64,000 nt of DNA from DATKGL01 sp035510455. Lineage in GTDB: Bacteria; Patescibacteriota; Saccharimonadia; Saccharimonadales; UBA4665. Made by a program: the position numbers and the translations under genes. The notes under the pieces are model-generated. The model was not told the DNA's origin. It searched no databases and worked only from the letters and a program-made list of their open reading frames with translations. The DNA lies in assembly GCA_035510455.1 (NCBI GenBank), contig DATKHB010000027.1, positions 1 to 64,000 on the forward strand. Reading direction: 5' to 3'. Below, in pieces: positions 8,964 to 16,053 of this stretch. Position 1 is the first letter of the stretch; every line of letters begins with the position of its first letter.

Positions 8964-9665
8964 ATGAAGAGGGAAATTGAAATAAAATACCTGCTAAAAA
9001 ATGAGCTGGAGCGGAATAAACTAGTCGCAAACCTTCAAAATAAGTACCCAAAGCTTATACATAAAGGTCCTCAACCCATAAAAAGCTATTATTACGAGAA
9101 TAACCCCACTAAGAAACAGGTGCTGAGAGCCGCCTCTGTCTTGTTAAATGAGAAAGAAAGAATAGAAGAACTAGAAAACGTAATTAATAACAGCGAGGAA
9201 TTTGTGGTTAGATGCCGCTCACTTAGTGACAACGTCTCCTTTGCGGTTAAGGGGGCTTCGGCCGGCAAAGATCCCTTGCACGCTGAAAACAGACTGGAGT
9301 TCGAAGCTCCATTACTTAAAAGTCTGGACGAAGTAAACCGTATATTTCAGGAAGCAGGGCTAAAAATCGTTTCCAGATGGTCAGGCGTTAGGGATTCGTA
9401 TTCGCTTGACGGCACAATAAACGCGGAACTAGAATTCATGTCTGGTTATGGTTATAAGGTGGAGCTTGAAATCCTGATCAATGACGGTGAATCTATAAGT
9501 TCTGCAACTGAAAAATTAAATGAGCTTGCGAAGGTGCTAGTTCTGGTTAAAGCTAAAGCCGGATTGCTTGCTAATATGTACGAATACTATAACGCAAATT
9601 GGCAGCAATATTTTGATACCTCCAAAGTGTTTAATGATAAAACCTGGAAAACACTTGGGAGATAA
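8964..9665 (+). CDS. CYTH-domain protein (class IV adenylate cyclase/triphosphatase superfamily)
   Basis: The 233-residue protein begins MKREIEIKYLL, the signature E-x-E-x-K of CYTH triphosphate tunnel enzymes, and has further charged strands (EEFVVRCR, AENRLEFEA, KVELEILI) that would line the tunnel. Family members act on triphosphate-containing substrates: CyaB adenylate cyclase, thiamine triphosphatase or inorganic triphosphatase. Sequence alone does not tell which. A TACACT box ends 9 bases before ATG. A Crp/Fnr-type regulator is encoded at 26726-27376, so cAMP synthesis is possible, but this link is only inferred. Confidence 0.8.
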   Translation: MKREIEIKYLLKNELERNKLVANLQNKYPKLIHKGPQPIKSYYYENNPTKKQVLRAASVLLNEKERIEELENVINNSEEFVVRCRSLSDNVSFAVKGASAGKDPLHAENRLEFEAPLLKSLDEVNRIFQEAGLKIVSRWSGVRDSYSLDGTINAELEFMSGYGYKVELEILINDGESISSATEKLNELAKVLVLVKAKAGLLANMYEYYNANWQQYFDTSKVFNDKTWKTLGR

Positions 9666-9705
9666 ACCAACACACATGGCGTGAAGTTAATATCCTGTTA
9701 GATAG

Positions 9706-9734
9706 TTGTAAAATTAAACAATATATGATATTAT
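9706..9734 (+). promoter_or_regulatory. Promoter for the hypothetical gene at 9766
   Basis: TTGTAA (9706-9711), 17-base spacer, TATTAT (9729-9734). A short leader follows with an AAGGTAGG Shine-Dalgarno-like stretch (9747-9754) before ATG 9766, so this transcript has a normal leader. Confidence 0.55.
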
Positions 9735-9765
9735 ATCGACTGTAATAAGGTAGGTTTATAGATAC

Positions 9766-10332
9766 ATGCGTTTTATCATCGGGCTACTTATAGCGATAGG
9801 TCTAATTGTGCTTGTATTTGTATTGATCTTAAAAAGTTTTGGTAGCCATAATACCAGTCCAAACATTCCACAGCCACTAACATCGTATTCCAGCACTAAT
9901 ACTCAAGTGGAGATGACTATCACTGGCCCAATAGTTAATGATCAAAATTACCAGTCGGTCCAAGTTATAGTTGGCCAGAGCCAGGCTCAGATTAATGTTC
10001 TGCAGGGCTATTTGGGGACGGTTACGACCACCAAGTCATATCCAAATAATCAAACTGCCTATCTATATTTTCTAAGTGCGTTGGAAAATGCCGGTTATAC
10101 TGATGGGACTTCAAACGCAAGGCCTAACTCAATTCTTGGACTTTGTCCATTCGGCGAGCATTATCAGCTTGAAGTTAATAAGGGCAGTTCTACGGTGCAG
10201 AATTATTGGGCTGATTCATGTAACGACAAAGCAGAGACCTTCAAGGGTAATATAAACTCTGTAATCCAATTGTTTACGAATCAGATACCAGAGTATAGTC
10301 AGATTACTCAAAACATTACTTTCGTACAGTAA
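9766..10332 (+). CDS. Hypothetical membrane-anchored protein
   Basis: The 188-residue protein begins with a hydrophobic anchor (IIGLLIAIGLIVLVFVLIL, residues 4-22) and continues as a soluble, Thr/Gln/Asn-rich domain that probably faces outside. Two cysteines (in GLCPFG and DSCND) could form a disulfide in the exported part. I do not recognise the family. It has its own promoter and ribosome-binding site. The gene downstream is convergent. Confidence 0.6.
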   Translation: MRFIIGLLIAIGLIVLVFVLILKSFGSHNTSPNIPQPLTSYSSTNTQVEMTITGPIVNDQNYQSVQVIVGQSQAQINVLQGYLGTVTTTKSYPNNQTAYLYFLSALENAGYTDGTSNARPNSILGLCPFGEHYQLEVNKGSSTVQNYWADSCNDKAETFKGNINSVIQLFTNQIPEYSQITQNITFVQ

Positions 10333-10363
10333 GTTATCCTGACTTAAGAGTTGCCCAACGGTC

Positions 10364-10609
10364 CTATCCAATATCGCCAGTACGGAACACTAGTTTTTTA
10401 TCGGTGTGAGCGGCTGACTGCAGTTGCCTGGTGTTAAGACGCAGTGCATTCGCTAATGATGAGCTGGGAGCGGTTATTATTATCGTAGACTTTTGAGAAA
10501 CGACCATCACTGAGCTATTAAAGTTGTTTTTGACGTATTTTCTTATGGCGTTATTCTCTGGCGGCTCGGATACTTGCTTGTTGCTTAAAATATCGTTGAT
10601 AGAATCCAT
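10364..10609 (-). CDS. Short protein, possibly DUF721/DciA-like
   Basis: The 81-residue protein has a helix followed by an alternating strand-helix region (SSVMVVSQKSTIIITAPSSSLANALRLNTRQLQ ending LVFRTG). The layout resembles the KH-like core of DUF721/DciA proteins, which help load the replicative helicase in bacteria lacking DnaC. The match is by pattern only and the protein is shorter than typical DciA. Its minus-strand TATAAT (10616-10621) ends six bases before ATG, and the promoter is interleaved with that of mutM. Confidence 0.4.
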   Translation of the reverse strand: MDSINDILSNKQVSEPPENNAIRKYVKNNFNSSVMVVSQKSTIIITAPSSSLANALRLNTRQLQSAAHTDKKLVFRTGDIG

Positions 10610-10615
10610 TACCCT

Positions 10616-10632
10616 ATTATAGCTGATACAAT
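10616..10632. promoter_or_regulatory. Interleaved divergent -10 boxes, DUF721-like (-) and mutM (+)
   Basis: The start codons are only 30 bases apart (10609 and 10640). The minus-strand TATAAT (10616-10621) and the plus-strand TACAAT (10627-10632) lie 5 bases apart, each 6-7 bases from its own ATG. Both transcripts would be leaderless, and the two polymerases could not occupy the site together. Confidence 0.6.
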
Positions 10633-10639
10633 ATGAGTT

Positions 10640-11515
10640 ATGCCGGAGTTACCAGAGGTAGAAACTATTAGAAATGGCCTAAATAAATTATTAATTGGCC
10701 GTCAAATATCCAAGGTTGATTATGATTGGGACAAAAGTTTTCCCAATTCTACCGAGGATGTGGCCCGCTTTTTAATTGGCTCACGCGTAATTAGTATTAG
10801 TCGTCGGGCTAAAGTTCTGATTATTGATCTTGATAGCAGATACAGTTTAGTTATTCATTTAAAAATGACTGGTCAGTTAGTGTTTCGCGGTGAACAAAAT
10901 TTCGGCGCTGGCCACCCAACGAAATCATTAGTTGAGGCCTTACCAGATAGATCAACGCGCGTGACTTTTGGATTTAGCGATAGCAGTAAGCTGTTTTTTA
11001 ACGACCAGCGAAAATTTGGCTGGGTACGCCTGTTGCCAACTGCTGAAGTCCCAAACATTGATTTTATGAAGAAACTGGGACCCGAACCGCTATCGGCTGA
11101 TTTTACCCCACACCAGTTCATTAGCCGTCTACGGCGCCGTCCTAAAAGCAATATAAAGGCGGTTCTACTAGATCAGAATATTATCGCTGGGGTTGGTAAT
11201 ATTTACGCTGATGAATCACTATGGGGAGCTCGTATTCATCCCCAGACACTAGTGGCCACTTTATCTGAGCAGAAAATGAAAGATTTATTTAAGGAGTTAC
11301 GGTTTGTGCTTAATCTGTCTATTGAAAAAGGCGGCTCTACTGATCGCAATTATGTTGATGCCGAAGGCAAGAAGGGCAGTTATCTAAGCTTTGCTAGAGT
11401 ATTCAGACGTGAAGGCCAGCCGTGTCCCCGTTGTTCAGAAAAGATTATTAAAATCAGGGTTGTGGGGCGCGGGACTCACCTATGTCCTCGTTGCCAGAAA
11501 GTGCGGAAACCATGA
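10640..11515 (+). CDS. mutM: Formamidopyrimidine-DNA glycosylase (Fpg/MutM)
   Basis: The 291-residue protein starts MPELPEVETI, with catalytic Pro2 and Glu3 after Met removal. It contains the helix-two-turn-helix segment (NIIAGVGNIYADESLW) and ends with an intact zinc finger, PCPRC ... LCPRCQK. It removes 8-oxoguanine and formamidopyrimidines and nicks the abasic site. A slightly longer stretch around KSLVEALPDRS suggests a small loop insertion. The stop overlaps the holA ATG (ATGA at 11512-11515), so the two are translationally coupled. Confidence 0.96.
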   Translation: MPELPEVETIRNGLNKLLIGRQISKVDYDWDKSFPNSTEDVARFLIGSRVISISRRAKVLIIDLDSRYSLVIHLKMTGQLVFRGEQNFGAGHPTKSLVEALPDRSTRVTFGFSDSSKLFFNDQRKFGWVRLLPTAEVPNIDFMKKLGPEPLSADFTPHQFISRLRRRPKSNIKAVLLDQNIIAGVGNIYADESLWGARIHPQTLVATLSEQKMKDLFKELRFVLNLSIEKGGSTDRNYVDAEGKKGSYLSFARVFRREGQPCPRCSEKIIKIRVVGRGTHLCPRCQKVRKP

Positions 11516-12432
11516 CCATCACCCTAACTGGTCCTAACGACTTCATGCGACAGCAAAAACTGCAAAGCCTAATTGCCGATTTTGTCAGTCAATACAGCGA
11601 TATGGCAATCGAACGCCTAGACGGAGAAGAGTCTGATGGAGCGCGCATCAAAGAGAGCATCGAGAGCCTACCGTTTTTAACTACTAAAAAGATGGTAGTG
11701 CTGCGCCAACCGAGCAAAAATAAAGAATTTCAAGACAATATCGACCAGTGTTTGGATGAATTACCGACGACAACAGACCTTATTATCGTGGAGCCTAAAT
11801 TGGATAAAAGGCTGAGTTATTACAAGGTTCTAAAGAAAAAAACTAATCTTTTGGAATATGACGAGCCGAATTTAAACGATGCTGCTAAATGGCTGATTTC
11901 TCAGGCCGATAAGCTTGGCGGTAAGTTAAGCCCCACTAACGCTCAACTATTAATTAATCGAGTCGGCTTGAGCCAAGCAGTTCTAGCCAATGAACTCGCT
12001 AAGTTAATTATTCATAATCCGGATGTTACGCTAAACGATATTGAGCTTTTGACCGAGCCTACGCCTCAGAGCACCATTTTTGAACTAATTGATTCGGCCT
12101 TTAGCGGCGACAGACAGAAAATGCTTGCCCTATACCAAGAACAAAGGCTACTTAAAGTTGAACCACAACAGATTATCGCGCTTCTAACCTGGCAGTTCCA
12201 TGTCATGGCGCTTATTAAAGAGTCTGCCGGCAAATCTTCTCAAACCATAGCTGACCAAACCAAACTGAACCCTTATGTTGTCTCAAAGAACATAAGGATA
12301 GTTAAAGAGTTATCGAGCGGGAGTCTAAAGAGAATGATACACGAGCTTTTGGTTTTAGATATGGACCTAAAATCGAAGTCTATTGATCCGGATGAGGCGC
12401 TCCAGCAATATCTTATTTCGCTCAGTAAATAA
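11512..12432 (+). CDS. holA: DNA polymerase III subunit delta
   Basis: The 306-residue protein has the HolA layout: an N-terminal AAA+-like domain without a functional Walker A loop (GPNDFMRQQKLQSLI), SLPFLTTKKMVVLRQP, the middle LINRVGLSQAVLANELAKL segment, and a C-terminal collar helical domain starting TPQSTIFELIDSAFSGDRQK. Delta opens the sliding clamp within the clamp loader. An alternative ATG at 11482 would overlap mutM by 34 bases; ATG 11512 with ATGA coupling is favoured. rpsT is convergent two bases downstream, a holA/rpsT adjacency also known from Firmicutes. Confidence 0.92.
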   Translation: MTITLTGPNDFMRQQKLQSLIADFVSQYSDMAIERLDGEESDGARIKESIESLPFLTTKKMVVLRQPSKNKEFQDNIDQCLDELPTTTDLIIVEPKLDKRLSYYKVLKKKTNLLEYDEPNLNDAAKWLISQADKLGGKLSPTNAQLLINRVGLSQAVLANELAKLIIHNPDVTLNDIELLTEPTPQSTIFELIDSAFSGDRQKMLALYQEQRLLKVEPQQIIALLTWQFHVMALIKESAGKSSQTIADQTKLNPYVVSKNIRIVKELSSGSLKRMIHELLVLDMDLKSKSIDPDEALQQYLISLSK

Positions 12433-12434
12433 TA

Positions 12435-12788
12435 CTATTTTTTGCTAGCTGTTTTCTTCGTAGCCGGTTTTTTCTTGGCAACGGGTTTCTTGGCGGTAGT
12501 CTTCTTAGCTTTAGATACAGCTGCCGTGCTTGCAGCCTTAGCAACTTTTGCTAACTGGCGTTTTTTGCGGGCGATTTTGTTTTTGTGCATGATATTTTTT
12601 TTGCCAGCTTTGTCTAGTTCGCTTTGAGCCTTAGAAAGGGCAGAACTAACTTTCTTTTTGTCGGCACTATCTAAAGTGGCGTGGAACGCTTTAACAACCG
12701 TTCGAAGAGAACGCTTAGTCTTGCTGTTTCTGGCTGCTGCTTTACGAGTAACTTTGACTCTTTTCTTAGCAGATTTGATTATCGGCAT
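12435..12788 (-). CDS. rpsT: Ribosomal protein bS20 with a Lys/Ala-rich tail
   Basis: The first 85 or so residues are typical bS20 (MPIIKSAKKRVKVTRKAAAR; the long basic three-helix bundle that binds 16S rRNA helices). The protein is 117 residues, about 30 longer than usual, because of a low-complexity C-terminal tail of Lys, Ala, Thr and Pro (KKPVAKK/TKKTASKK) reminiscent of histone H1-like tails. An AGGA Shine-Dalgarno lies about 9 bases before the ATG, so unlike many neighbours this gene has a leader. Confidence 0.94.
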   Translation of the reverse strand: MPIIKSAKKRVKVTRKAAARNSKTKRSLRTVVKAFHATLDSADKKKVSSALSKAQSELDKAGKKNIMHKNKIARKKRQLAKVAKAASTAAVSKAKKTTAKKPVAKKKPATKKTASKK

Positions 12789-12887
12789 TAATTTTGTCCT
12801 AAGATTAGCTCTAGATATCGTTAGCCTACTATACAGATTAAGATTTTAATTGTAAAGCTAGCTCATTAATATGCTTGATAATATGCC

Positions 12888-12917
12888 TCGACAAACGTAA
12901 GCTTATTATGGTATACT
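12888..12917 (+). promoter_or_regulatory. Promoter for the DHH-like gene
   Basis: TCGACA (12888-12893), 18-base spacer, TATACT (12912-12917). The ATG at 12942 implies a leader of roughly 18 bases without a recognisable Shine-Dalgarno. Confidence 0.5.
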
Positions 12918-12941
12918 TAACACCATTAAGACAAAATAAAA

Positions 12942-14777
12942 ATGGAAAACGCTAAACAACAAGCTATAGAGCGTATAAAACAGGCTAATAATGTATTAGT
13001 TACGGTTAGTAATAACCCATCTGTTGATCAACTGTCAGCTTGTATTGCCCTAACTCTCATTCTAAACAAGCTAGGGAAGCACGGAACGGCAGTTTATAGC
13101 GGCCAAACACCCTCCATTATTGAGTTTCTTCAGCCCGAAAAGACAATAGAGAAGAACACTGACAGCTTGCGTGATTTTATTATCGCATTGGATAAGTCAA
13201 AAGCCGATAAATTGCGCTATAAGGTCGAAGACAAAGTAGTTAAAATATTTATTACTCCTTACCGAACTAGCATTAGCAAGGATGATTTAGACTTCAGCCA
13301 AGGAGACTTTAACGTTGATGTGGTTATTGGCTTAGGGGTTCATCAGCAGTCCGATCTTGATCAGGCCATAACAGCCCACGGCAGAATTTTACATGACGCA
13401 ACCGTAATAACATTTAACGTCACGCCAAATGGCGATCTGGGCAGCATTAATTGGCAAGATCCTTCGGCCAGCAGTCTCAGTGAACTAGTATCAGTTTTGG
13501 CTACTGAAATGGGCAGCAGCTTATTGGATAACCAGATAGCAACCGCCTTACTAACAGGTATAGTGGCCGAAACTAACAGATTTAGTAACGATAAGACTTC
13601 GGCTAAAACTATGAGTATCAGCTCTCAGCTTATTTCTGCGGGAGCCAACCAGCAATTGGTTGCCAGCAAGCTTGATCAGCCGGCAAAGCAAGCCGCCAAT
13701 CCCGGTTCGTTAGATTCTCCTAAAAAGGACAGTCCTCTAGCTGAACCGGCTGATGGCGATCAGCCAACAGATCAACCAGATGACGGAGCCATTGAAATAT
13801 CTCATAACGATGATAATACAAACGAGCAGCCGCCACCTCCGCAGATTGATATTGATGACCACGGTAACATTATGGGGAACGACGATTCTGCCAGCAAAAC
13901 CGATCAAGCGGCCCAGCCAACTAACCAGTCGGAACTGAGCGGCGGCACAGCGCTAGTCACCGAACCGCCCATTTTAGGGGGAACACTGACCGCTAACTCT
14001 TCGCAGACAGAAGACGTGGAACCCTCAACCGATCCTTTGAGTCTACCAACTGTCCAGCAGCCCTTGTTAAATAGGCAGCCCTTAGGTGCTAATAATCCTC
14101 TTCCAGATAGAGTTCCTACTGACGGTGAGCCCCAAACTCTATCGCAAATTGAACAAGCGGTTAACAGCCCTCATTTATCTATGCCTGAAGAATCTACCGT
14201 GCAACCATTTCTAGAACCCCCACCTAATCCTCAATCAACTCCTGAACCGCTACCAGAACTTAACCCAGAAATTGTTCCCGAACAAAATAATAACTCGCCA
14301 GTTGAAGAGCCCAGCGCCGGTAATAATGCTGATCAGAATAATTCGTCTAGCGAAGAGCCCCACATCGACAACGCCCGAGACGCTGTGCAAGCAGCCATTA
14401 ATGCTTCACCAGAAACCCAACCGCTAGAACCGGTTCAGTCTCTTAATGCCCAGCCTGTCTTCGACAGCATGAACGATGACACGCATGACCAAGATCAAGA
14501 AAATCCGCTTCCGGTGTTAACGCCGGCACCAACTGTTGCTCCATCGTCCCAGTCATTTGTCAGCCCACAGGGATCTCCTGTGCCGCCTCAAGACACCTTT
14601 GCAGACCCAACCCAACCCAACCACCTAGACACATTTAACATGCCAATGCCCCAGCAGCCACTACAGCCTTTTAGCGATCCCTCTATGAGCAATAACCCAT
14701 CTCCATTTATGCCATCGGCAGATAATGACAATCCACCACCGCCAGTTCCTCCGCCAATGATGCCGCCGGTAGTCTAG
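12942..14777 (+). CDS. DHH-phosphoesterase-like domain with a long disordered Pro-rich tail
   Basis: Of 611 residues, about the first 245 have the shape of a DHH/RecJ-like oligoribonuclease domain (NPSVDQLSACIALTLIL; INWQDPSASSLSELVSVL; ATALLTGIVAETNRF). The metal-binding motifs are degenerate: the expected NPDxDA is NPSVDQ, the DHH triad is not present, and the T-D-T-G motif is AETNR. The remaining 365 residues are Pro/Gln/Asn/Asp-rich, low complexity and probably disordered, ending in a run of Pro and Met. A catalytic role is doubtful. It may be a pseudoenzyme scaffold. It is followed by truB after 53 bases. Confidence 0.65.
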   Translation: MENAKQQAIERIKQANNVLVTVSNNPSVDQLSACIALTLILNKLGKHGTAVYSGQTPSIIEFLQPEKTIEKNTDSLRDFIIALDKSKADKLRYKVEDKVVKIFITPYRTSISKDDLDFSQGDFNVDVVIGLGVHQQSDLDQAITAHGRILHDATVITFNVTPNGDLGSINWQDPSASSLSELVSVLATEMGSSLLDNQIATALLTGIVAETNRFSNDKTSAKTMSISSQLISAGANQQLVASKLDQPAKQAANPGSLDSPKKDSPLAEPADGDQPTDQPDDGAIEISHNDDNTNEQPPPPQIDIDDHGNIMGNDDSASKTDQAAQPTNQSELSGGTALVTEPPILGGTLTANSSQTEDVEPSTDPLSLPTVQQPLLNRQPLGANNPLPDRVPTDGEPQTLSQIEQAVNSPHLSMPEESTVQPFLEPPPNPQSTPEPLPELNPEIVPEQNNNSPVEEPSAGNNADQNNSSSEEPHIDNARDAVQAAINASPETQPLEPVQSLNAQPVFDSMNDDTHDQDQENPLPVLTPAPTVAPSSQSFVSPQGSPVPPQDTFADPTQPNHLDTFNMPMPQQPLQPFSDPSMSNNPSPFMPSADNDNPPPPVPPPMMPPVV

Positions 14778-14782
14778 GAATT

Positions 14783-14812
14783 TTGTCGATAGTTCGCTAA
14801 GCTAGATAAACT
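14783..14812 (+). promoter_or_regulatory. Possible promoter for truB
   Basis: TTGTCG (14783-14788), 18-base spacer, TAAACT (14807-14812), directly after the stop of the preceding gene. The truB ATG at 14831 leaves a leader of about 12 bases with no Shine-Dalgarno. Confidence 0.4.
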
Positions 14813-14830
14813 ACTTCAGTAAATATTTTT

Positions 14831-15535
14831 ATGACTTTAAATGGCATTGCTCTAATTGATAAACCAGTTGGCTATTCCAGTTTTGATATCGTTAGCCAAT
14901 TACGCAACATAGCTAAAGCGGCCGGCGCTCAACAAGGAAGCAGGAAACGCTTCCCGGTTGGGCATAGCGGCACCCTAGATCCCTTAGCTAGTGGATTATT
15001 AATCGTTCTCCTAGGCAGTTATACAAAACGCTCGGCTGAATTTATGCATCTCGATAAAGTCTATTCGGTGAAAATGGTTTTAGGCCAGACAAGCTCCACC
15101 GGTGATGAAGAGGGTATAAAGAAAGACATGTCGACCGATAAACCTCAAAAAGAAACCATAAACAGCGTATTCAAGAGCTTTATTGGCGGCTATGATCAAG
15201 TCCCCCCGATTTACTCAGCTATTAAAGTAGGAGGACAGAGATCCTATAAACTGGCTAGATCAGGTGAACTGCCCAAGTTAGAAGCCAGGCCGATTATGAT
15301 TTACGATTTAACCCTCGAGCGCTATTCATACCCCTTCGTAAGCTTCCAAACCAGAGTGGGCAGCGGAACTTATGTGAGATCACTGGTAGAAGATATCGGT
15401 AAAGCCTTAGGGGCTGGAGCTTATACCAGCGAACTTCGACGCATAAGTGTCGGCTCGTATAACGTTAAAGAAGCAGTGTCTATAAAAAAAATAGATGCAA
15501 AAAATATATCCAACGTGGTGTTTGAGCCTAACTGA
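14831..15535 (+). CDS. truB: tRNA pseudouridine(55) synthase TruB
   Basis: The 234-residue protein contains the catalytic motif GHSGTLDPLASGLL, with the essential Asp at about residue 53, the substrate-binding KVYSVKMVLGQTSSTGDEEG segment and the VRSLVEDIGKALG stretch. It converts U55 of the T-loop of tRNAs to pseudouridine. It is shorter than the E. coli enzyme (314 residues) because it lacks most of the C-terminal PUA-like domain. rpsO follows after 61 bases, the familiar truB-rpsO-pnp order. Confidence 0.95.
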   Translation: MTLNGIALIDKPVGYSSFDIVSQLRNIAKAAGAQQGSRKRFPVGHSGTLDPLASGLLIVLLGSYTKRSAEFMHLDKVYSVKMVLGQTSSTGDEEGIKKDMSTDKPQKETINSVFKSFIGGYDQVPPIYSAIKVGGQRSYKLARSGELPKLEARPIMIYDLTLERYSYPFVSFQTRVGSGTYVRSLVEDIGKALGAGAYTSELRRISVGSYNVKEAVSIKKIDAKNISNVVFEPN

Positions 15536-15596
15536 GTACAAAAATTGGATATTCGACTTGTAGATTCAAAGGACATCTGTTAAAATATAACCCAGC

Positions 15597-15863
15597 ATGA
15601 TAACCTCTCAAGAAAAGCAGGCTACCATAAAAAGCCTGCAGTTAGCTAAAGATGATAATGGTAGTAGTGCCGTTCAGGTAGGCCTGATGACCGAACGCAT
15701 TAAAGACCTAACCGAGCACCTAAAGACCAATAAGAAGGATTTTGCTGCTCGACGGGGTCTTTTGCAGCTAGTTGGCAAACGCCGACGCTTACTCAAGTAC
15801 ATAGCCGAAAAAGATAGTCAAAAATACTTTGTCCTGATTCAAAAACTTGGTATTCGCCGTTAG
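15597..15863 (+). CDS. rpsO: Ribosomal protein uS15
   Basis: The 88-residue protein has the standard uS15 length and core (VQVGLMTERIKDLTEHLKTNKKDFAARRGLLQLVGKRRRLLKYI). It binds the 16S rRNA central domain early in 30S assembly. A possible promoter (TTGTAG 15558-15563, 17-base spacer, TAAAAT 15581-15586) lies just upstream, giving at most a few bases of leader. It lies between truB and pnp. Confidence 0.96.
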   Translation: MITSQEKQATIKSLQLAKDDNGSSAVQVGLMTERIKDLTEHLKTNKKDFAARRGLLQLVGKRRRLLKYIAEKDSQKYFVLIQKLGIRR

Positions 15864-16053
15864 ATATAAAAATGTGAATAAACTCTGTTGGTCTTGATAG
15901 CGTTATCGAGGCAAGAAGCTTGTGCACATTAAAACGTTTAGGCTGTTATTGCGTAAGCAGAGACCAGATATATGGATGCTATAAGCACAAGAGATAATCA
16001 TATATTTGCACTCTGCCTATGCAGCCCTAAATACAGAAAGGTTTTATTTTAAA
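15864..16053 (+). promoter_or_regulatory. rpsO-pnp intergenic leader with a long-range stem and a pnp promoter
   Basis: The 190-base gap contains CTTGTGC (15919-15925) pairing with GCACAAG (15985-15991), a possible long hairpin of the kind RNase III or PNPase acts on in pnp leaders of other bacteria. A promoter candidate follows: TTGCAC (16006-16011), 16-base spacer, TAAATA (16028-16033). AGAAAGG (16035-16041) lies 12 bases before ATG 16054. An in-frame upstream TTG at 16006 is the -35 box and is unlikely to be the start. Autoregulation is inferred. Confidence 0.4.
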
